This document shows positions 1-11,813 of a stretch of DNA of 64,000 nt, one piece after another. Within the stretch, counting starts at the first letter, position 1. The number at the start of each line of letters is the position of its first letter. The translations under genes and the position numbers were made by a program. The notes under the pieces are model-generated. The model ran no database searches. It worked only from the letters and a program-made list of their open reading frames with translations, and had not been told where the DNA came from. The stretch comes from Pelagibius marinus (GTDB taxonomy: Bacteria > Pseudomonadota > Alphaproteobacteria > Kiloniellales > Kiloniellaceae): contig NZ_JACSDK010000010.1 of NCBI RefSeq assembly GCF_014925385.1, forward strand, positions 1 to 64,000, in the 5' to 3' direction.

Positions 1-62
<62 letters not shown>

Positions 63-68
63 CAAAAC

Positions 69-91
69 AGGCCCCCAAATCGGGGGCCTTT
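69..91 (+). terminator. Intrinsic terminator of tRNA-fMet
   Basis: A 7-bp GC stem (GGCCCCC / GGGGGCC, 70-76 and 82-88) with a 5-base loop is followed by a short T run. The same hairpin with a much better eight-T tract recurs at 10457-10484. Confidence 0.8.
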
Positions 92-481
92 GTCGTTGGT
101 GGGGGCAGAAATCCAAATCCCCGCCCTCCCGTGACTGGGAAAACCCTCATACAGTTCCAATGAACGATTTCCCGGCCCACTGGGAGTACGGTCGAACTGT
201 TTCGACGCGCAGAATTTGGTCTGGTCCCAGCTCATCGCGAGCGAATTGAACTGCCCGGACTGGCATCTGCTTTCGACCCGAAGCGGACCGGGAATTGCGC
301 AGTCATAGAGAAAGCAGTTCCGCTATGGCCCTCGGCTGCGCCGCACCCTGAGCGCGACAAGCCGCTTGTCAAAGGAGAGCATTACAGAAGGCTTGGAATG
401 ACCTCCGGAAGAAAAGGTGGGCTGTTGTGCGGAAGTGAAGGCGGTGCTGTGGCAGCTTCGCGATGATGGAAGTCGGGAGCA
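92..481. other. Intergenic gap after tRNA-fMet
   Basis: I see no convincing gene in these 390 bases. Positions 96-129 loosely resemble the reverse complement of a tRNA 3' half, and similar sequence follows the other tRNA fragments at 10483 and 22323. The rest should hold the promoter of the regulator at 482, but no clear -35/-10 pair or sigma-54 site was found. Confidence 0.5.
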
Positions 482-2017
<1,536 letters not shown>

Positions 2018-2046
2018 TTCAAAGCCTTACCCGAAATCTGCGATGT

Positions 2047-2070
2047 GACTGTCCGATAAGCCGGACAGTC
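2047..2070. promoter_or_regulatory. Inverted repeat, candidate activator-binding site (UAS)
   Basis: GACTGTCCG-N6-CGGACAGTC is a perfect 9-bp dyad centred about 90 bp upstream of the -24 element at 2146. That is a usual distance for an enhancer of a sigma-54 promoter. It probably binds the Fis-type HTH of the adjacent activator. Confidence 0.65.
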
Positions 2071-2145
2071 CGCCGGCGGTGGCGCGTCTCCAGCCTTTCC
2101 CACTAATGCCTATTTAATCAACGACTTGGCCGCCAGGCTGGCGTC

Positions 2146-2161
2146 TGGCACGGGGCTTGCT
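2146..2161 (+). promoter_or_regulatory. Sigma-54 (-24/-12) promoter of the TRAP operon
   Basis: TGGCACGGGGCTTGCT matches the RpoN consensus TGGCACG-N4-TTGCW exactly, with the invariant GG and GC. The predicted start near 2172 leaves about a 270-nt leader before the DctP start. No other gene lies in 2018-2441. Confidence 0.9.
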
Positions 2162-2441
2162 CTTCTGAGGGTAAGGCTCGCCGTCCCTATGAGCGAGCTG
2201 CAGACCCGCCAAGCGGGGAGGGAGGAGTCAAATGCCCCCATTTGGGCCGCCGTCTCGCACAGTCGGCGTCACCTATGGTGCCGATCGTCCGGAGTGCCGC
2301 CATTGCGCGGCGCGTCCCGGCGAGGCCTTCCCCTTTCCCGCCGCTCACCACAAGCAATTCGGAAGACCGCCTGTCCCGGTGGCGCCCTCCATGGCGCGCC
2401 ATCGGCCGACTTGCGGGGAGACCAGAAAGGAACTCAGCAAG

Positions 2442-3530
<1,089 letters not shown>

Positions 3531-3596
3531 CCCTTGGCCCCCAACTCAGGTGTGCGGCAGCCTTTCGGCCTCAATGCGATGGAGAAGCAGGGAACC

Positions 3597-4235
3597 ATGA
3601 CCGACGATATCAGAACAGCCTCCCCGGCTGAGGTGGATCATCCAGACGATCATGACCGCCTGCATGAGTTGCTCCATCATGCCGAGCTGCCGCACACCGC
3701 CTTTTCTTCCAACCTTGACCGCCAGGTGCGCCGCTTGGGCTCCTGGGCCTCCTGGATCTGGCTGGCCCTGGTCGGTGTCATCGTTCTCAACGTCACGCTG
3801 CGTTACGTGCTGGGCGAGGGGCGGATCGAGTTCGAGGAGATCCAGTGGCATATCTACGCATTCGGCTTCCTCCTTGGGCTCGCCTATTGCATGGAGGCCG
3901 ACGACCACGTGCGCGTCGATGTCGTCTATGAGCACTTCAGTCTGCCCACGAAGGCCTGGATCGAGCTCTTCGGCATCTTCTTCTTTCTCGTTCCCTTCGC
4001 GGTTCTGGTTCTCTGGTACGCGGTTCCCTTCGTCATCTACTCCATTTCGATCAACGAGGTTTCCGAATCGCCAGGCGGGCTGCCGGCCCGCTGGGTCATC
4101 AAGGCGGTGCTTCCGTTCGGCTTCTTCCTGCTGCTGGTGGCCACGCTCTCGCGGCTCAGCCGGGTGACAGCTCTGCTCTTCGGCTGGCCGGCGGTGCGGC
4201 CCCGGCCCGGCAAGAACACAGTGGCAAAGGGGTAA
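3597..4235 (+). CDS. dctQ: TRAP transporter small permease (DctQ family)
   Basis: This is the small membrane subunit of the TRAP importer. After a polar, Asp/His-rich N-terminus there are four hydrophobic segments, with the family signature around EIQWHIYAFGFLLGLAY. The start at 3597 (MTDDIRT) is preferred; in-frame starts at 3579 and 3534 are possible and would lengthen a non-conserved tail. It lies between DctP and DctM and ends 5 bp before DctM, so co-translation is likely. Confidence 0.88.
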   Translation: MTDDIRTASPAEVDHPDDHDRLHELLHHAELPHTAFSSNLDRQVRRLGSWASWIWLALVGVIVLNVTLRYVLGEGRIEFEEIQWHIYAFGFLLGLAYCMEADDHVRVDVVYEHFSLPTKAWIELFGIFFFLVPFAVLVLWYAVPFVIYSISINEVSESPGGLPARWVIKAVLPFGFFLLLVATLSRLSRVTALLFGWPAVRPRPGKNTVAKG

Positions 4236-4240
4236 CGGCC

Positions 4241-5608
4241 GTGGAATTCAGCGAAATCCTCTGCGTGCTCATGTTCATGAGCTTCATCCTGCTGCTCTTC
4301 ACGGGCTTCCCCGTGGCCTGGGTCCTGGGCGGTGTGGCCGTGATCTTCACTCTGATCGGCTGGCTCGTCGCCGAGCATACCGACCTCTTGGCCGACTCCT
4401 TCTACACCATCGACTGGGCCTACACCTCCGCCGTGGTGGACCGCATCTGGGACGTGATGAAGAACTGGGTGCTGGTGGCCCTGCCGATGTTCATATTCAT
4501 GGGGCTGATGCTGGACCGCTCCGGCATCGCCGCCCAGCTGATGAACAACTTCGTACGGCTCTTCGGGCGCGTGCGCGGCGGCATGGCGGTGACCGTCGCC
4601 CTCATCGGCATCCTGCTTGCGGCCTCCACCGGTATCATCGGCGCCTCGGTCGTGCTGCTGTCGCTGCTGGGCCTGCCGGTCATGCTGGAGAACGGCTATC
4701 GCCCCAGCTTCGCGGCTGGCGCGGTCTGCTCCGTGGGCACGCTGGGAATCCTGATCCCGCCGAGCATCATGCTGGTCCTCATGGCCGACCGCCTGGCCAT
4801 GTCGGTAGGCGACCTCTTCCTGGGGGCGCTGATCCCCGGCGTGCTGCTGGGCGTGATCTACATCACCTACATGCTTACTTATGCTTGGCTTGTGCCGGAT
4901 GGTGCGCCGGCGCCCGAGCACGTGGAGCCCATTACCAGCAAGGCGATCCTGGAGATGTTCTGGGCGGTACTGCCGCCGGCCGGGCTGATCCTGGCGGTGC
5001 TCGGCACCATCTTCCTGGGCCTGGCCACGCCAACGGAGGCCTCCGGTGTCGGCGCTTTCGGCGCACTGCTGCTGGCCTGGGCCAACAGGAAGCTGAACCT
5101 CACGGTGTTCCGGGAGGTCTGCGAGCAGACCACCAAGACCACCGCCTTCATCTTCGCCATCTTCCTGGGCGCGACTGCCTTCTCCCTGGTATTCCGGGGG
5201 TTGGGCGGGGACGAGCTGATCGAGGCTTTCTTGACGGGCCTGCCACTTGGGCCAAACGGCATCGTCATCGCGGTGCTCCTTTGCACCTTCATCCTCGGTT
5301 TCTTTCTCGACTGGATCGAGATCACGCTCATCATCCTGCCCCTGGTCGGCCCGGTGATCGCGAACCTTGGCTTCGACCTGGTCTGGTTCACGGTGCTCTT
5401 CGCGGTCTGCCTGCAGACCTCTTTTCTGACGCCGCCGGTCGGTTTCGCGCTGTTCTATCTGAAGGGCGTGGCGCCGACGGGCGTCACCGTGGCGCACATC
5501 TACAAGGGCGTGATTCCCTTCATCCTCCTGCAGCTTGCCGGCCTGGTGCTGGTCTTCATCTGGAAAGACCTGGTCACCTGGCTGCCGAGCGTCGCTTACG
5601 GCAACTAG
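4241..5608 (+). CDS. dctM: TRAP transporter large permease (DctM family)
   Basis: This is the transport subunit of the TRAP importer, 455 aa with about a dozen hydrophobic segments. Recognisable family stretches are the N-terminal MSFILLLFTGFPVAWVLG, the internal SVGTLGILIPPSIMLVL and the repeat-related SFLTPPVGFALFYLKG. These two PP motifs belong to the discontinuous helices that bind Na+ and substrate in the ion-transporter superfamily. It starts with GTG. It couples solute uptake to an ion gradient, with DctP delivering the ligand. Confidence 0.93.
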   Translation: MEFSEILCVLMFMSFILLLFTGFPVAWVLGGVAVIFTLIGWLVAEHTDLLADSFYTIDWAYTSAVVDRIWDVMKNWVLVALPMFIFMGLMLDRSGIAAQLMNNFVRLFGRVRGGMAVTVALIGILLAASTGIIGASVVLLSLLGLPVMLENGYRPSFAAGAVCSVGTLGILIPPSIMLVLMADRLAMSVGDLFLGALIPGVLLGVIYITYMLTYAWLVPDGAPAPEHVEPITSKAILEMFWAVLPPAGLILAVLGTIFLGLATPTEASGVGAFGALLLAWANRKLNLTVFREVCEQTTKTTAFIFAIFLGATAFSLVFRGLGGDELIEAFLTGLPLGPNGIVIAVLLCTFILGFFLDWIEITLIILPLVGPVIANLGFDLVWFTVLFAVCLQTSFLTPPVGFALFYLKGVAPTGVTVAHIYKGVIPFILLQLAGLVLVFIWKDLVTWLPSVAYGN

Positions 5609-5622
5609 AAAGGGGGCTTCCC

Positions 5623-6117
5623 ATGGTGCTGCCGACAATGCGCCGAATCCTCTACGCTACCGACCTGGGCGACAGCGCACCCCGGGTCTTTGCCCAGGCG
5701 GTAGCCATGGCACGGCAGTTCGATGCAGGCATCGTCTTCCTGCATGCGATCGAGCCCCTGGGACCCACAGCGCAGACCCTGGTGCATAACATGCTGCCGC
5801 AGGAACAACTGCAGCAGCTGCACTCTGAAGGCTTGGCCAAGCTGCGCAGCGACATCAAGCAGCGCATCGACCGCTTCTGTCTGGCGGAGCTCGGCGGCGC
5901 GGCGGAGGAGGGCGTCGAAGACATCCGCATCGTCGATGGCCACCCGGCAGAGGTGATTGTTGAGCAGGCCCGCGAGCTGGCGCCCGACCTCATCGTCATG
6001 GGGACGCACAGCCACCCCGGCCTCTATCGCACGCTCCTGGGGTCGGTGGCGCGGAAGGTCGTAAGCCGGGTGGAGCGCCCGGTCCTGTTGGTGCCGATCC
6101 CCGAAGACGTGAAGTGA
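5623..6117 (+). CDS. Universal stress protein UspA-family
   Basis: This is a cytoplasmic Usp-fold protein of 164 aa. The C-terminal nucleotide-binding pattern G-x2-G-x9-G(S) is visible as GTHSHPGLYRTLLGSVA, so ATP binding is likely. It follows DctM by 14 bp. Usp proteins beside TRAP operons are known, for example TeaD with the ectoine importer TeaABC, where the protein modulates transport. The same role is inferred here. Confidence 0.88.
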   Translation: MVLPTMRRILYATDLGDSAPRVFAQAVAMARQFDAGIVFLHAIEPLGPTAQTLVHNMLPQEQLQQLHSEGLAKLRSDIKQRIDRFCLAELGGAAEEGVEDIRIVDGHPAEVIVEQARELAPDLIVMGTHSHPGLYRTLLGSVARKVVSRVERPVLLVPIPEDVK

Positions 6118-6142
6118 TTTCTCTTCGTCCCGCTTGAGGAAG

Positions 6143-6583
6143 ATGAAAGTGCCGAAACTGGTCCTGAAATCCGACGTCGCGCTGCCGCCCGAGCAACTCT
6201 GGCGCATCATCAGCGACTTTGCTGCGCCCAACCGCTGGAATCCCCTGGCGCAGATCCTGGCCTGCGACGGCGATCGGGTGGGCAGTATCCGTAGGGTCCA
6301 GCTGGCGGGCGCCGGCGTTTTCGTCGAGCGCTTGGACAGGCGCGATGACGGGCAGCGGATCTACAGCTACGCCATCGTGGAAAGCCCGCTGCCGATCTCC
6401 AACGCTTCCGTCGAGGTCAGGGTGACCGACAACGACGACGAGACGGCGACCATCGAGTGGACCGGCACCTTCGACTCGGAGGTGCTTAACGAATTCCTGG
6501 CTGTCAGGTCCTTTCAGCAGGTCTATCAGGGCGTGCTCGACAACCTAGTCTGGTCCGTCGGCAAGCGGAAGCAGGATCCCTGA
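6143..6583 (+). CDS. SRPBCC (START/Bet v1-like) family protein
   Basis: This 146-aa protein has the hydrophobic-cavity fold typical of polyketide-cyclase-like and ligand-carrier proteins. The N-terminal helix [20 protein letters not shown] and the terminal amphipathic helix [12 protein letters not shown] fit the family. ATG at 6143 was chosen; a TTG nine bases earlier is possible. Position between UspA and the CoA-transferase suggests handling of the imported compound or its product, but the sequence does not show the ligand. Confidence 0.75.
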   Translation: MKVPKLVLKSDVALPPEQLWRIISDFAAPNRWNPLAQILACDGDRVGSIRRVQLAGAGVFVERLDRRDDGQRIYSYAIVESPLPISNASVEVRVTDNDDETATIEWTGTFDSEVLNEFLAVRSFQQVYQGVLDNLVWSVGKRKQDP

Positions 6584-6599
6584 GCGGGAGGGCGGCGGA

Positions 6600-8531
6600 A
6601 TGAGAAACAAGGTCGTTTCGCTGGAGGACGCCATCGCGGTGATCCAGGACGGCGATACGCTCTGTACCTCGGGTTTCGTCGGGATCGGCACGCCGGACGA
6701 GTTGCTGTGCGGGCTGGAAGCGCGTTTCCTCGACAGCGGCCGGCCCAGGGACCTGACTCTTGTCTTCGCGGCCGGCCAGGGTGACGGCGGCGAGCGCGGC
6801 CTCAACCGGCTGGGCCACGACGGCCTGCTCAAGCGGGTGGTCGGCGGGCACTGGGGCCTGATCCCCAAGATCGGCCGCCTCGCCCTGGAAGGACGTATCG
6901 AAGCCTACAACCTGCCGCAGGGCTGCATCTCCCACCTCTATCGGGACATCGCCGCCGGCAAGCCGGGAACCGTTTCGCGGGTGGGGCTCGGCACTTTCGT
7001 CGATCCGCGCCTGGACGGTGGCAAGATCAACGCCGCCACGCCCGAGGACCTCGTGGAGGTGATTGAGCTCGGCGGTCAGGAGGCCCTGTTCTACAAGGCC
7101 TTCCCCATCCAGGTGGCCTTTCTGCGCGGCACGACCGCCGATCCTTCGGGCAACATCACCATGGAGCGCGAGGCGCTGGTGCTGGACAACCTGGCCATGG
7201 CCATGGCGGTGAAGAACAGCAACGGACTGGTGATCGCCCAGGTCGAGCGCATCGCCCGCCAGGGCTCCCTCGATCCGCGTCAGGTGGTGGTGCCGGGGGC
7301 CCTGGTCGACTGCGTGGTGCTGTCGCAGCCGGAAAATCACCGGCAGACCTATGCGACTTCCTATTCGCCGTCCTATTCCGCCGAGATTCAGGTTCCGCTC
7401 GAAAGCCTCGAGCCTTTGCCGTACGACCTGCGCAAGGTGATCGCCCGTCGGATCGCATTCGAGCTGCCGCCCAACGGCGTGGTCAACCTGGGAATCGGCA
7501 TGCCCGAAGGCGTTGCCGCGGTTGCGGCCGAGGAGAACCTGCTGGACGACATAACCTTGACGGCCGAACCCGGCGTCATCGGCGGCGTGCCGGCGAAGGG
7601 GCTGGATTTCGGGGCGGCGGTCAATACCGATGCCGTCATTCACCAGAACCAGCAGTTCGACTTCTACGACGGCGGCGGTCTGGATCTCGCCTGCCTGGGC
7701 ATGGCTGAATGCGACCACCAGGGAAACGTCAACGTCAGCCGCTTCGGCTCGAAGCTGGCCGGCGCGGGCGGCTTCATCAACATCAGCCAGAACGCGCGGC
7801 GCCTGGTCTTCGCCGGCACCTTCACCGTGGGCGGGCTGGTCGCGGGGCCGGAGGAGGGGAGGCTCGCCCTCTCCCAGGAGGGCCGTTCGCGGAAATTCAT
7901 CGCGGCGGTCCAGCAGGTGACCTTCAGCGGCGCCCTCGCGGCGGCGCGGCGCCAGCCCGTGCTCTACGTCACCGAACGCTGCGTCTTCCGGCTCGACGAA
8001 GAGGGCCTGGAACTGACCGAGGTGGCACCTGGGGTCGACCTCGAACGGGACATCCTGGCGCAGATGGACTTCGTGCCGCGGGTCAACTCACCGAAGGAGA
8101 TGGACCCGCGGATCTTCCTGCCGGAAGCGATGGGGCTGAGGGACCTGCTGCTCGACATGAAGCTGGAGGACCGCATCTCCTACGATCCGGCCCGCAGCAC
8201 GCTGTTCCTCAATTTTGAGAATCTTCACATCCGGCGCAAGGCGGACATCGCGGCGATTCGTGACGCTGTCGAAGCGCATTGCCGCAAAGCCGGCCGGCTC
8301 GTCGACGTGATCGTGAACTACGGCTCCTTCCGCATCGACGAAGAGCTGACATCCGACTACGGAGAGCTGGTCCGTTATCTGGAGGACAGTTACTACAATC
8401 GTATCTCACGTTACGCCACCAGCGCCTTCCTGCGCATGAAGCTGGGCCGGATGCTGACCCGCCAGGTGGCGCCCCACATCTTCGAGACCCAGGACGAGGC
8501 GAAGGCCTTCCTGCAGAACGCCGGCCCATGA
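6600..8531 (+). CDS. Acyl-CoA:acetate/3-ketoacid CoA-transferase, fused alpha-beta, extended C-terminus
   Basis: This is a family I CoA-transferase with alpha and beta halves fused in one 643-aa chain, like propionate CoA-transferase. It would activate a carboxylic acid by moving CoA from an acyl-CoA donor. The catalytic glutamate is E323 in TAEPGVIGG, and the beta half begins near residue 275. Usual fused enzymes end near 520-530 residues; here about 110 extra residues form an additional alpha/beta C-terminal domain. It follows the TRAP importer, so it probably activates the imported organic acid. Confidence 0.88.
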   Translation: MRNKVVSLEDAIAVIQDGDTLCTSGFVGIGTPDELLCGLEARFLDSGRPRDLTLVFAAGQGDGGERGLNRLGHDGLLKRVVGGHWGLIPKIGRLALEGRIEAYNLPQGCISHLYRDIAAGKPGTVSRVGLGTFVDPRLDGGKINAATPEDLVEVIELGGQEALFYKAFPIQVAFLRGTTADPSGNITMEREALVLDNLAMAMAVKNSNGLVIAQVERIARQGSLDPRQVVVPGALVDCVVLSQPENHRQTYATSYSPSYSAEIQVPLESLEPLPYDLRKVIARRIAFELPPNGVVNLGIGMPEGVAAVAAEENLLDDITLTAEPGVIGGVPAKGLDFGAAVNTDAVIHQNQQFDFYDGGGLDLACLGMAECDHQGNVNVSRFGSKLAGAGGFINISQNARRLVFAGTFTVGGLVAGPEEGRLALSQEGRSRKFIAAVQQVTFSGALAAARRQPVLYVTERCVFRLDEEGLELTEVAPGVDLERDILAQMDFVPRVNSPKEMDPRIFLPEAMGLRDLLLDMKLEDRISYDPARSTLFLNFENLHIRRKADIAAIRDAVEAHCRKAGRLVDVIVNYGSFRIDEELTSDYGELVRYLEDSYYNRISRYATSAFLRMKLGRMLTRQVAPHIFETQDEAKAFLQNAGP

Positions 8532-8644
8532 GCGACCCGTGCAACCACGGGCAGCGCGCCCGCCCACATAAGGTCACTTCGGTTGTGCCGTCTATTGGCT
8601 CATCTTGCAGAAACCTACAAGAGGGAACCCCAAGGAGGAAAAGC

Positions 8645-9823
8645 ATGCTGAGAAGAACCGCTTTCCTGGCCGGCGCGATCTTTTTCGCCGCTGTCCCGGC
8701 TCAGGCCTATGAGCCGCTGGTGGAGAAGCAGAGCTTCACGATCCCGGAATTCATCACCCAGGGCGGGGCGCCGATCAAGAACATGACGCTCGGCTGGGAG
8801 GCCTACGGGACGCTGAACGAGGCCAAGGACAACGTCATTCTCGTCACGCACTATTTCTCCGGAAGCTCCCACGCGGCCGGCCGCTACACCGCCGACGACA
8901 AGGCGCCCGGCTACTGGGATCCGATCATCGGCGCCGGCAAGCCGATCGACACGGACAAGTACTACGTCATCTCGGTGGACACGCCGGTCAACCTGGGTGC
9001 CCACAATCCCAAGGTCATCACCACCGGACCGGCAAGCATCAACCCGGAAACCGGTAAGCCTTACGGCATGAGCTTTCCGATCCTCACCATCCGCGACTTC
9101 GTCGAGACCCAGAAGGCCCTGCTCGACCAGTTGGGCATTGAAAAGCTGCACGCCGTCATGGGCGCCTCCATGGGCTCTCTGCAGGCCTACGAGTGGGCCG
9201 CCACCCATCCGGAAATGGTGGAGCGCGTCGTTCCCGTAATCGGCGCTGGCTGGACCAGCGGCGACCTCATCGCCTGGCTGAACATCTGGGCCGCGCCGAT
9301 CAAGCTGGATCCCAACTGGAACGGCGGCGACTACTATGGCGCGGAGCCGCCGCTGAAGGGCCTGGCCGAGGCCTTGAAGATCGTTACCCTGCATGCCCAG
9401 AGCCCTGAGTGGTCCAACGGCGTCTTCGGGCGTGCCTGGGCTGACGAGGCCAAGGATCCGGCGGACTCCTTCGATAACGTCTACAAGATCGAAGCGGTTC
9501 TGGACGGGGCGGGCACCGCGCGCGCCAAGACCTCCGACGCCAACCACTTTCTCTATCTGGTGAAGGCCAATCAGCTGTTCTACGCCGGCCACGGCAGGTC
9601 CCTCTACGAAGGCCTGCTGGCCATCGACTGTCCGGTGCTGATCATCCACACCGACGAAGACCAGGTTTTCCCCGGCAATGCGGTGCGGGAGACGGCAACG
9701 CTCATCAAGTCGGACGGCACGCCGGTCGAGGTCGTGGAACTGGAGGGCACCCGCGGCCACCTAGACGGCGTGCTTTCGATCGCGCAGGCCGGCCCGCAGA
9801 TAGCAGCCTTCCTGGGCAAGTGA
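8645..9823 (+). CDS. Exported MetX-like alpha/beta hydrolase
   Basis: This 392-aa protein resembles homoserine O-acetyltransferase but begins with a clear Sec signal peptide cleaved after AQA (about residue 20). The nucleophile elbow is GASMGS, the acid lies in DEDQVFP and the catalytic histidine in GTRGHLDG. A strong AAGGAGG precedes the ATG. Cytosolic MetX enzymes use acetyl-CoA, which is absent from the periplasm, so a hydrolase or esterase role is more plausible. It may release an acid for the TRAP receptor in the same operon (inference). Confidence 0.85.
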   Translation: MLRRTAFLAGAIFFAAVPAQAYEPLVEKQSFTIPEFITQGGAPIKNMTLGWEAYGTLNEAKDNVILVTHYFSGSSHAAGRYTADDKAPGYWDPIIGAGKPIDTDKYYVISVDTPVNLGAHNPKVITTGPASINPETGKPYGMSFPILTIRDFVETQKALLDQLGIEKLHAVMGASMGSLQAYEWAATHPEMVERVVPVIGAGWTSGDLIAWLNIWAAPIKLDPNWNGGDYYGAEPPLKGLAEALKIVTLHAQSPEWSNGVFGRAWADEAKDPADSFDNVYKIEAVLDGAGTARAKTSDANHFLYLVKANQLFYAGHGRSLYEGLLAIDCPVLIIHTDEDQVFPGNAVRETATLIKSDGTPVEVVELEGTRGHLDGVLSIAQAGPQIAAFLGK

Positions 9824-10435
9824 GGCGCCGTCACGCGCCAGTCGGCGATACGGCAGCTGGCCGCTGCAGCAGAAGGTCGTGCGGTGGCGCGGCCGCTGAT
9901 GCTGCTCCCTCAGATGGCCGCTTATACGGCCCGGTCGCTGCGCGCTTGGCGAGTGGGATTCACATTTGCAGCCCCCAACCGTCACTTCCAGGTCCCTGTG
10001 ACCAGCTTCGCTACGACGGACTCGCCTACCGGTATACACTGTCTTTGGTGTCGCACTCCTTGAAATCATCCGGAAACCGCTTCGGTCAGCGGTATACGTA
10101 GAAGGGGAACTGCTCGAACAGCAGCGGCAAGACATCAGCTTCGTTATACAAGGGAACAACAAAACTAAAGCAAATGTCCGAAGTCACCATAGTCGACCTC
10201 CACCAATCGGCACGCGGCGATTGTCGCTTTACATATGCCATGGGCCCTGTCTGTGTTGCGCCATCATGGACGCTAAATTCAGCTTCGGATGAATATTCTC
10301 ATAAAGTTAACGATTTCTGACGACCTGATTCGACTTTATCGTAGCGCCGGCCTCGCGCCGTCCGACATATCCCCTTGCCCACCAGCGTCTGGTTCAAATT
10401 GGACCGCGTCTGGGGTTTCGGCACAGTTGATAGCG
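9824..10435. other. Non-coding stretch at the end of cassette 1
   Basis: No gene is supported here. Composition drifts to lower GC between about 10120 and 10340. GGTATAC occurs twice (about 10031 and 10092) in similar context. A GGTTCAAAT word near 10391 resembles the tRNA T-loop. This fits the decayed edge of an integrated element. Confidence 0.45.
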
Positions 10436-10479
10436 TGCCCCCGCAACCAACAAAACAGGCCCCCAAATCGGGGGCCTTT
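10436..10479 (+). repeat. 44-bp exact repeat of tRNA-fMet 3' end plus terminator
   Basis: These 44 bases are identical to 48-91. They cover the acceptor 3' strand with CCA, the short spacer and the terminator stem. There is no tRNA body upstream. This is what a second attachment site after integration at the tRNA would look like, with cassette 1 between the copies. Confidence 0.85.
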
Positions 10480-10484
10480 TTTTT
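10457..10484 (+). terminator. Intrinsic terminator copy with eight-T tract
   Basis: The stem GGCCCCC / GGGGGCC (10458-10464 and 10470-10476) is followed by TTTTTTTT. It is the better-preserved version of the terminator at 69-91. Confidence 0.85.
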
Positions 10485-10534
10485 GGCTCCAGGCGGTGGG
10501 GCCGGAACCCGCGACCTCCTGTGGTTCTGAACCT
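10483..10534 (-). repeat. Degenerate inverted tRNA-like 3' half
   Basis: Read on the minus strand, this ends in a CCA-like acceptor and contains GGTCGCGGGTTC, recalling a tRNA T-arm. Similar sequence follows the other tRNA fragments (96-129, 22323-22356). It is too degraded to be a functional tRNA. Confidence 0.35.
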
Positions 10535-10535
10535 C

Positions 10536-10656
10536 CTCATAACTTGAAGGCTTGCGAGCGACCGTGGCCCCAGTGGGGCCGCGTAAGCGCCAGCAAGGTC
10601 GAAGCGCGCCTTAGCGCGCGCAGACTGCGCAGCTTCAAATCCCGCCCCCGCAACCA
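10536..10656 (+). pseudogene. Split tRNA-fMet fragment with an 83-bp insert
   Basis: CTCATAACTTGAAGG (10536-10550) matches the anticodon loop and stem of tRNA-fMet with one mismatch. The T-loop and acceptor with CCA (10634-10656) match 22 of 23 bases. Between them lie 83 bases where the intact tRNA has 7. The insert has two compact hairpins, GGCCCC-AGT-GGGGCC (10566-10580) and GCGCGC-CTTA-GCGCGC (10604-10619). Confidence 0.7.
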
Positions 10657-10970
10657 ACGATCACCTGACCGTAGCCGTAGAGCCAGCGGCTTGTTCCCTG
10701 ATGGATGTTGCGCACCGAATGCACTGCACGGGCCGGGATGAAGACCTCGTCGCCCGGTTCCATGATCGCGACTTTGCCGTCGATCTCCATCTCCAGGCGT
10801 CCCTCGACCACAGCGACTAGTTCGTCGGTCGCATGAGAGAAGTCTTCCCAGCGCTGGCCCGGCGGGTCGACGAAGAGGTCGCAGGAGAATCCGCGCGCTT
10901 CCCACTCGGCGGCGACGGCCGCGCGGTCGACGGGCGGGGTGAACTTATGCGTTTTCAGTAGTTCTTTCAT
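10635..10970 (-). CDS. Cupin-domain protein, 3' end overwritten by tRNA fragment
   Basis: This is a small single-domain cupin of 111 aa. DELVAVVEGRLEMEIDGK and the later PARAVHSVRNI form the two beta-barrel motifs, although the metal-binding histidines are only partly kept. The last residues, after YGYGQVI, are encoded by the reverse complement of the tRNA-fMet 3' end and give GCGGGI before the stop. The original C-terminus has probably been replaced at the island junction. It overlaps the upstream SDR by ATGA, so they are co-transcribed. Confidence 0.75.
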   Translation of the reverse strand: MKELLKTHKFTPPVDRAAVAAEWEARGFSCDLFVDPPGQRWEDFSHATDELVAVVEGRLEMEIDGKVAIMEPGDEVFIPARAVHSVRNIHQGTSRWLYGYGQVIVGCGGGI

Positions 10971-11779
10971 CGGTTGGCTGAAATGCCTCCGTCCACATAA
11001 AGGACCTGGCCGGTCACGAAGTCGGCGGCCGGGGAACAGAGAAAGACCGTCGGCCCCGCGACATCGACCGGCTCGGCAATGCGGCCGGCGGGGATGCTGG
11101 CGCGCAGTTCCTCGGCGAGCTTGGGGTCCGCCATCTTCTCGCGGATCATCTCCGTCATCACGTAGGTCGGCGCTACCCCGTTCACGCAGATGCCGTGCTG
11201 CGCCAGTTCCAATGCGTGCTGGCGCACCAGCATCACCAGGGCGCCCTTGCTGGTGCAGTAGGCAGAGTAGCCGCGCCCGAAGAAGCCGCGGTGCGAGCTG
11301 ACCGAGAGCATATGCACCTGCTTGCCGCCGCACCCGGCGGCGATCTGGCGCCGCGCTACTGCCTGACCCAGGAACATGGCCGACTTAACGTTGGCGGTAT
11401 AGACCTCATCGAAGGAAGTCTCGGTGACGTCGACCATGGCTTCCTCGATGTTGATGCCGACACAGTTCACCAGAATATCCGGGCCGCCGAAACGTTCGGC
11501 CACGCGGTCGACAGCGCCCCGGATTTCCGCGGTCTGCGTCGCGTCAAGAACCTCGGCGCCGGCGTCATGCCCCGCGGCCTTCAGCTTCTCCGCCAGCGCC
11601 TCGCCCCTGTCGCGATGGCGGCCGGCGACCACGACCCGCGCGCCCCGCAGCGCGAGCCCCCAGGCAATGGCCTCGCCCAGGCCACCATAGCCGCCGGGGA
11701 TGAAGGCAGTCTTGCCGGTGAGGTCGAAGTCCGGCCCGAGGGCGGCAGTGAAATCGACCGTGGGCGTCATCTGGTCCAT
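10967..11779 (-). CDS. SDR-family NAD(P)-dependent oxidoreductase
   Basis: This is a classical short-chain dehydrogenase of 270 aa. The cofactor loop is the unusual PGGYGGLG where TGxxxGIG is typical. The catalytic Ser lies in SVSSHRG and YxxxK is YCTSK. The C-terminal DFVTGQVLYVDGG is typical. ATG at 11779 (MDQMTPT) was chosen over an upstream in-frame start. It is one of two SDRs in this transporter operon, probably acting on the imported polyol, sugar acid or hydroxy acid. Confidence 0.88.
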   Translation of the reverse strand: MDQMTPTVDFTAALGPDFDLTGKTAFIPGGYGGLGEAIAWGLALRGARVVVAGRHRDRGEALAEKLKAAGHDAGAEVLDATQTAEIRGAVDRVAERFGGPDILVNCVGINIEEAMVDVTETSFDEVYTANVKSAMFLGQAVARRQIAAGCGGKQVHMLSVSSHRGFFGRGYSAYCTSKGALVMLVRQHALELAQHGICVNGVAPTYVMTEMIREKMADPKLAEELRASIPAGRIAEPVDVAGPTVFLCSPAADFVTGQVLYVDGGISANR

Positions 11780-11813
11780 GAGGGCGGCTCCATCCCTTGC
11801 AGGCTGTGATCGC

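Noticed and set aside
4037-5638. Long minus-strand open frame over DctM
   Set aside because: Shadow of the DctM reading frame in GC-rich DNA; no domain visible.
10394-10657. Minus-strand open frame starting with VAGAGFE-like sequence
   Set aside because: AGAGFE-type peptides are a known artefact of translating tRNA 3' ends.
10289-10741. Open frame of 150 codons near the tRNA fragments
   Set aside because: It runs through the terminator and tRNA fragments and shows the PEPATS-type pattern typical of false proteins translated from tRNA-derived sequence.
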